64,000 nt of DNA. It comes from Epiperipatus broadwayi (taxonomy: Eukaryota > Onychophora > Udeonychophora > Euonychophora > Peripatidae). Made by a program: the position numbers and the translations under genes. The notes beneath the pieces are model-generated. The model had not been told where the DNA came from and searched no databases. It worked only from the letters and a program-made list of their open reading frames with translations. The DNA lies in assembly GCA_028023455.1 (NCBI GenBank), contig JAQFVV010012394.1, positions 23,082,900 through 23,146,899 of the forward strand, written 5' to 3'. Below, piece by piece: positions 43,301-52,300 of this stretch (positions are counted from its first letter, which is position 1; each line of letters starts with the position of its first letter).

Positions 43301-46300
43301 CTATGAAAAATAACAGTCATTCTAGTTATCAGAGGGTTTGAATCAGAGATTAGTTAATTTAAAATAGTATCTATTAATAACCAATTGTTTAATAATATTT
43401 AAAATTATAGGGAAATGCAAATGTGATCTTATAAATAAAAATGTGTGTAATAGAGATAGGGAATCATGTCTGTGCGCATTTAATATTAGAACATAATGAC
43501 TATTTCAGGTGAAATCTTAATTTATGTTCCAAAATAAATAATTACTATTTATTTTATGAATTTTTTGATTAAAAGTTCATCAAAAATTAATCTCGGATTT
43601 AGTCTGTTTAGAGAAATAAAATCAAAATGATCTAAATTGATTTAAAGTAAATGATATTTTTATTCAGTTCATGAAATGTATTGTCTTTTTTTTTTTGAGA
43701 AATATTTTAAAACAGATATTTGTTTTTAAAAGTAGTCAAACTACAACTAGCGAGTGGAAGAATCAATCAATGGGAAAGCACAATTTGGAATAAATTAACA
43801 AAATGCAGATTATGTTTTAAGAAAAAAATCAGAGTAAAAAAAATAGGAAAGAAAAAGATTACAGATCAGGAGAAGTAATTTTGGTTTGTTTCTAAAAGTT
43901 TGCTTACATTTTTTACTTATTATTATCTTAAAAACAAGAAATTAATTATGATTCACTTAAAGATTTCAAACTTTATATTATATGGTTTTTCATTATCATA
44001 AAACGGTGAAACAAAGTAAATCTCTGCCGGCTATCTCAACAATTAATAAGTTTACCAAAATATCTTGGAGCTGTTATATTGGGAAAAAATATTGAAATAA
44101 TGAAAGGAAAAATTTATACATTTGTACCCAAGTGTTGTCAAGTAAGACCTGAACTTAAGGAAGACATTGTGAGTATTATGTTAATCTAATTAATATGCAA
44201 AATGAAATATTTAGGCGTCATGGCTATCATAATAATTGGACAAGATTAATTCTGAATCAATGAACGAATAAAAGGGAAGTTATTTTTAAAGATAATTAAA
44301 ACTAAAGTAGTAATGAGTAATAATGGAAAGATTTGCTCGTAGTTTTAAAAATGGATCTAGTATTATCAGAGAACATATAAAAGTTTGCTTGGATGAAAAT
44401 TTTAACGATATAAAAGATATAAATAGATCGTTATTGGTTTTAATATCAATTTCATTTTTAATAAAATTTTATAATGAGTTACATATATAATAAATGAAGG
44501 ATAAAAAGTTAGAATAATATATGTATGTAATAGAAAGCAAATGGAAAAGGAAAATTTTAAATGATTGTATTTATACTTGTAATGAATCATAACGATCTGC
44601 TCAGAAAATGAGAGACTTATTTACCAAAATTGTAAATGGAAAAAAAAAAAAAGATAAGTGTAAAAAATCAAATAATCACAGAAGACAATTAATGATGAAT
44701 AAATATGTATAGAAGTATAAAGAGCTGAATAAATTAATGGAATAAATATTAGCTTATTTGAAAATATGAAATGTATATTGAAGATCATGACCGTCTGTAG
44801 TTAAAGAGAAGGTGTAAAATGCTTTATCTTAAATAAAAAGTACATAAAAATCATGAGAAGACTAAAGCCGAGCAGTGGACCGGTGAAAATGGATATCATA
44901 ATAAATGTAAGTAGTATCTGAATAAAATACAATATGCAAGTTCAAGATAATTTTTGATTGTCACGGAAAAAAAAAAAAAGCTAGAGGAATTATTAATCTA
45001 TTTACATTGGAATTGTATACGCTTACCATTTTTTTATGAGAATAAAAGGAGTAAGAGTGAAAAAAAATAAAAAATAATATGTAACTAGTTTAAAGCATGT
45101 ATTTGGAATGATTGGAATACTATTAAAATGAAAGTTTTTTTTTAAAAAATGAACTTGTATTTTAAAAAAGAAAAAAAAAAAACTTGTAACATAATGTTTG
45201 TATATAGTTAAATTTAGACTTTAAAATAATCGTTATCAATATTGGGGAGGGGGGGGGAGTAAGTCTATACAAGTAATTGTTTAAATTTTTATTTTATTGA
45301 ATATTGTTGGATAATTAAAATAAAATTATATGAAAAAATGAGCTAGTGAAATATACCCCTAAAAGTAGTTACATCTATGTATTATAAAAAGAGGGGATAT
45401 GTCTGTGTCTGAATATAATACTGCAATGATAAATGATGATATTTAAAGTTTGATCTTATGATTCAAACTGCCATATTGAACTTTTTAAAATACTGGCCTG
45501 ACACACAATTTTCACAATAACTTCAGTTTTAATTATGTTAGAGCAAAAACAATTATATTGCTAGAAACTTGAAACATTAAGGAAAACAATAGACATAAAA
45601 TAAATAGTGATAACTATATAAAAAAATAAGGTAAAAAAGAAATTTTCACATCCGAAATACTCATTATTTTATTGTTTGTTCATAATTTGATAAGTAACAT
45701 TAACTAAAATTGAAAATACATCTTCAGTGATAATTTCTTTGCATTCCTCACAAAATTCTTTTTCTAAACATGTATAACATGTCTTACCTGAGATAATCCA
45801 CAGCTTCACAATCTCCAAAAGAAGTCGGATATGACTTCTTCATTTTTATCTTGTACCCCAAATGTTCTAAATGTCAAAGGCGTCTATAAAGAAAAAGATT
45901 CATCCTAATAAAAGATACAAAAGAAATCATCATAGCAATTGGCTTCTTGTCTGTCTAAAACTAGAAATTGTAGGCTACTGTCTATATCACTATGATAAAA
46001 TGAGTTTCATCTCTTCATTTTATATTTTTTTGTGTACATCAGTGATGTTTATATTCTTTATAGACATCCACTGATGTTTATATTCTTTATGGACATCCAC
46101 TGATGTTTATATTCTTTATGGACACCAGTGATGTTTATATTCTTTATGCACAGAAGTGATGCTATCTTATTATATTTATTGTACTGCAGAGTTATAATTT
46201 ATTTGCATACTGTAACCATATGTTTTGGCTCAAAGATAGTAGGTTTTATCCAGTGGATAAATGTGTAAAATTTTAAATTTTAATTGGTAATAATTGGTTA

Positions 46301-49300
46301 AGATATTGAACATAAATGTATAGAGACTAGTTATAGAGTGAAATGCTTGTGGATTATAATTTTCCCATTAAGCAATAGCTCATTAAGAAACATCTTAAAA
46401 AGTGATGATGATCTTGACTGTTTGTGAGACCCTGGAAAGTCTGATAGAGTGGATATAAACCCCGTAAACATTTTATCACATTGTTCCAGTGGGCAGCTAA
46501 TTCAACTGCTGTTTTAATAGTATTAAAATATTATTGGGAAGCATAAAAATATTTAACACTTTATTTTATTGGTATTGTTAAACAATAATTAAAAACAAAC
46601 AATAAAATCAATTTATAAATCTTCTAAATTTTTTTATAAACAATCTTTAAATTTATTATATTTTAATGTAAATTGAAATGCATCAGTCTAGATGATTCTC
46701 ATTAGAGGGATAAAACTTAATTTATTCACATTTTACAGTGATTGGCCCATAATAGAACCAATCCTGCCATGTAATATAAAATATATAATATAAAAGTTTG
46801 TAGGGGGAGGGGGACTACTGAAAAAGATGAATGGAACAAGACTACAACTCCACTTCTGAAGTAAAATAAAAGAAATAAGCTAGAAAATAATAATTTTTTT
46901 AAAAAATTAATTGGAACAAAATTTCATAGATAGATGGATTTGAATACTATGGAGTAAACTCAATAACCCTGTGAAAATCTCTACCCTACTTTCCATCGAG
47001 CTTAGATTCTTAACTTTGCCTACTGAAGGAAACACTGGAAGGACCGCTATTTGAATAAGTATTTGCCAAAATGTACTATTTGGAACGGAAAATAATCCCA
47101 GAAAATGTAAGCATTTATTTTTGTCTTCTTTATTTTAACCACTTATCAGAACTAGTCATAACACAAAAGTTATTTAGACTGAAGATAAAAAAAAAAATTA
47201 AAGTATTTTAATATTCGCGCTGTTATTAATTCAGCATTAAGCAGAAAAATCCGTTTGCGTATAAATTAATATTTCAAGAAAATATTCTAAATCATTTTAA
47301 GAAATAATGAAGAAATTAAAATTTCACTTTAAATCATATAAAGTAATTGGGTGAAGAAAAAAAAGTACATAAAATATTTCTTATGTCATTGGGAAAAGAC
47401 ATCGTCTGCTTTGATATTTCCCCGGGAAGTAATCAGTCATGTATATATATTCTTAATAACTGCTTAATATTAAATCAGTTCTATTTAACATTCTTAAATA
47501 TGAAATAAATTGCCAATAATAATAGTGAATAAAGAAATATTGATTTTTTTTCTTGATTATACAACATATAAAGTGATAATATTTTAAGTGTTTAAAATTA
47601 CCCAGATTATTTCAGATTGTAACAATTACTGTGGACAGAAAAACCAAGTAAACAAAATTCATAAATGGTTTGAAAGTTTATTTCCAAAGATTGTAATAAA
47701 CTAATTATAATTGTGCTACATTTGAAAAAAAAAAAAATGTTACATATTAATTAAAATCGCTTAGAAGATCGTATTTATAATTAAATAGATGCTTCTCAGT
47801 ATAACTTTAAACCTCCTAATTTGCTGATAAAGGGAAGTGAAAGAAGTATTTATTTGTTTATCATTAGTAAATAACTTGCAACGTGATAATATTTTAAATG
47901 GTTTTAAAATCACCCAGATTATTTATGAATATAATAGATCTTCACGCAGATGAAAAAAAAAAAAAGAAGAAAAACAAAAATAGACAAATCAATATATATT
48001 AATTAAACCTATTTAAATGACTTATTCTCGAAAATGTTTTAATATTGCTTCAGTATGCTTACATTAATACACAAACCGATAAAGGATTTCTATTGCCATT
48101 GGAGAAATGTTTGAATTTTGTCTGAAGATGTTAATATTGAACCGGATAACCAAAATATATATATTACTCAGGAATGTTTGCTTATCATATCCGTTTTCAT
48201 GTTGTTTTACTTATAAGAACGAATCAAACTTCGATAAAGTCCAATGGTAAAAAATGTAATGTTTATTTAGTTTGTTAATGGCTATATATAATATTGTAAT
48301 GCGTTTTTTTTTTCTTTCACATGTTATTCAGGTATTAGTTTTTTTTTTATATCCATACCAGGGTATAGAATATATTAAGTAATGATGTAGCTATGTATAG
48401 AGTTATATACATTTATTATCCATATTTGTATTATTTTCCCAATGAAGGGAAAGCATAAAATAAATATTATATATCGGGTAAGAAAGAGAAATGTTTACCT
48501 CTTTCACTGCTAAAACAGATGTTAATATTATATTGAGATGGGAAACAAATAGACCCAAATTGGTCAAAAAGATACACATAATGATACCATTGTTCTATTA
48601 TATAAAATGATTTAATAAGCATTTTTTTTTTATTATTGCTTAATTTTGTTTATAAACGAAATATCCACTTTAAATACAAAATGTAGTTTAATCCTCCTTG
48701 TTTACGTGTACATGGCTTGCTATAATAAAAGGTATAATTATTATTTTGAAATAATTAATGGTTGTTTTACTGATATTGGTGGTCTGTTTATAAAACATTA
48801 ACAGTTTCCGCAATGTGCAATGGAATATTTATGTTTCCACTTAGATTATTAGTGTTTTACCTTGCTATTGTATTGATCAGAATTAGTGATAGATTTTAGG
48901 ACGAGTTAGGGCTACATATAAGAGCCTTAGATATAATAATAATTAAAATTGTACATGGGATGATAGAGAATTCCCCATTGTGATTAATATGAGAGGATGA
49001 TATTGTTGGGGCTGATTAAGAGTTAGTGCTTAGAGCATAGTTACGCCTAAAATAGGCAGAACCCATGGTCTGAATTCTGTTTTCCGGTGGAGAGGCACTG
49101 CCCACACTTTTATACCTATGAAAAGGTATCAGAATTGACCATATTCTTATACAACTATTATGTTGTTTCTTGATGTACAACTATCATGTTGTTTTGTAGA
49201 GCCTCCTTTATTTAGATCCCTTAAAAAGTTATATAGTTAATATTCCACCGTATATGATAAAGTGTAGTATTTTAAATCGAATAGCAAGGATAAAATAAAG

Positions 49301-52300
49301 TCTGATATAGCTATAGTGTTGTCTAATTGAAATAGTGTCTTTCTGATGTTGTGTAATCTTCATCAGTTTATAAACAGACCAACCAAAACTTACTAGTGTC
49401 TATAGAACTTCTACATAAAAGAGCAAGGTGTGTACATGGACAATGTGGATTGGTTTTCAACCAGTGGGTGTTTGCTGATGAATTAATAATATCAGTTAAT
49501 TAATAAATGGTTAAGTTGTGGACATAGTGAATGTTTTTGGTGTCATGTGTGCATTTAACTGATGACGTTTGCCCCACGTTAATGCACTAAAAAATTTTAT
49601 ATAGTAAATTATAATAAATTATTACTTGTATTGGAGTGTGATAATTGCCCTTATCATATTCTAATAACTCAAACAGCTACAATTTGATATAATAAATTGT
49701 AATTTAGAGGTTTTTTTTATTTAAAAGTTGCGTATATCCAAAGGATATTAATACATTTGTTTGCAATTTCAATGCTAAAATAGCTCAGATAAGTTTAACT
49801 ATCTTAGTCTACCTGATAGAATAATAAAGAAACATATCCCAAAATGTTTGTTATATTAGTTGGTCATTACTTACCACATCATTAATTTCCATCCCTAATT
49901 TTGGAATGGATTTATCTTGTTTCGTGTAATGTGTCTGAAAGAGACTTGTATATAATGTAAATAAATATTGTTGTGTTAAAATTTTATTTAGTCTTCAGTA
50001 TTCTTATTGCTAATCAACACGTCCACACATTATATTATTGTTATTGCTATCGACATATCCTGTGAGTATATGGAAATTGTTATCAATCAATATTGTAAAA
50101 GCCACTATATGTAGGTATATCTGAATAATTGTATTAAGCCCTATAATTTATGAATATATCTAGGGCATCATAACTTAATAATTAAACATACTAACCTAGA
50201 GAGTATTAGTTTAAGTGATACACCAAAAAATTAAAAACCTAATATTGGTTTGATCAGTTCAGTTGAATTCACAGATCTGTCATTCACTGGTCTTGGTCAC
50301 CATGTTTCTAATTAATGGAGAAAGAAAGTTGGAAGGCTATTATGTTTAGCTATTGAAAAATTACACTTACTTATTGGAACTTAAAGTTTAGCATAGTTAG
50401 GGAATGTATAGAATTTATTTAAAATTATTGAATACAATTTAGTAATTCAATTCAGTATTAAGAGCTATTTTGTGTGTGTTATGCTTGGGTGGTGGCAAAT
50501 CCCTCTCACTGACCCAAGCGTATCTTGTATATCACCCTTTAAGCTATGTGAACCCTGAGAAGGATAAGTTATATCAACTTGTGATAGGATTTGAATTTAT
50601 GGCAAATTTGTATCCAGTTAATTATTGTAATTAGAGTGGAATTGTGTTACATTCACTGTGAGATATAAGGTCAACCAAACTTTAAAGTAGCTATTACTTC
50701 TTTTGTCTGAAATGTATAGTTGGTTTTGACTTTATGGTGAATATTCTGGTCTTAGTAAGCTTCGAATCTGTATTTTATTTAATTATCTTATCATTTAATC
50801 CAATATCAAATTTAGAGTTCTGCACATCATCTTTCATCATCATTTCCTCTCATCTGTCATTTCAATCTTTCTTTATTCTCTTTTTCATCTTAATTCATTA
50901 TCCTAATTCACTCATCATTTATTAGCTCTTATTCCATTTCTTATCTTAATCATCCATTAACTTTTACACATCTTCATTCTCAGACTCATTTTATTTTATT
51001 AATTAATTATTACTTATTTGCATCATTCATTTAATCATTTACATCCTCATTTACTTATTGCCTAATTTATACTTCTAATTTCATATTCATTCCATCGATC
51101 TAATTATTATTTATTTATTAGTTTGACAATATGAAGTTTATTTTATGAATTTTTTTGTTTGTTTGCTGGTTGTGGGTTTTGAGGCTAGCTTGACCAGAAA
51201 TTATTAATCCACCTTGCGATCTTCTCTAAGATTATAGTTTCATGCGAGCTTAGCTAATAAAGAAATCATCTTTAGTTTATCATTTATTTTAGATATATAT
51301 TCTAGATTAGTTGTAGCTAGGAAAGTTACAAAGAAAGATATGATTTCCAAACGTGTAAATTGGACTAGTTAGATTAGGTGGAAAGGCTACAGGTAAGATT
51401 ATAGCGCCTAAAATGTGCAGTATGATTTATTTATGATTATAGAAATGTGTAGACCTGATTGTCCAATGATCAGAGGAGAAGGTTAGAATATAGTGTATTT
51501 GTTAGCTATTGACTTGAAAATAATGTTATGAAATATATAGCAAAACCAAAGCATGAATCACGTATATATAATTTATTTGCATACAGATCATTTATTAGCT
51601 ATAGACTTGAAAAATGTAAACAAGAATCGGAATTATCACAAATTACTTATAAACTATATTATATTATATATATAAACATAATTAATGATTTTCGTAATAA
51701 ATTATACTTTTTGAAAAATATTATTTTTATAAGTGTAGAACGTTAAAAGTTACATTAGATATTAATTGTATACGAACGTAAATAACTAACACACACAAAT
51801 TACAAACTAAAAATAATTAATAAAAATGATCATTTAAATAAAAATATATTATAGTTTTATAAAAAAATAAAAAAAAATTTTTTTAAATGTTACTTACAAA
51901 ATTACATTAACAGCTTCCGTCAGCCGTCTTTGTATAGTATCGGAGAAATGTCAACTGCAGCTCCGTAAATTATTTTTGTCTTTTATCGCTTCATGATAAG
52001 TACAAAAATTATTAAAAAAGACAAAAGAATTAAATACTGTGGTTGATTAAAACTGCTGCCAAAAATTTAAATTTTAACCGATTTTTTTTTAAATAAACAT
52101 TTTCTGAAAGCTACGTCATCAACCTTTCGAATGATCGTATTTTCAGTTACGTCACACTTATACTTTTTACGTCGTAAGAAAGAAAACAAAACAACATCTG
52201 AAAAGCGCTTGAGGCGCGCGCTCAAAAAGCTGAAGTGGTTAACTATTAATGCTTCAATATAATTGTAATAGAGTTATAGCTAAATAATTTTTTATAGGCT

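Noticed and set aside
51528-51746. 72-codon frame next to the TTAA-bounded patch as a piggyBac transposase fragment
   Set aside because: No DDD-type motif or piggyBac similarity could be seen; composition is intron-like.
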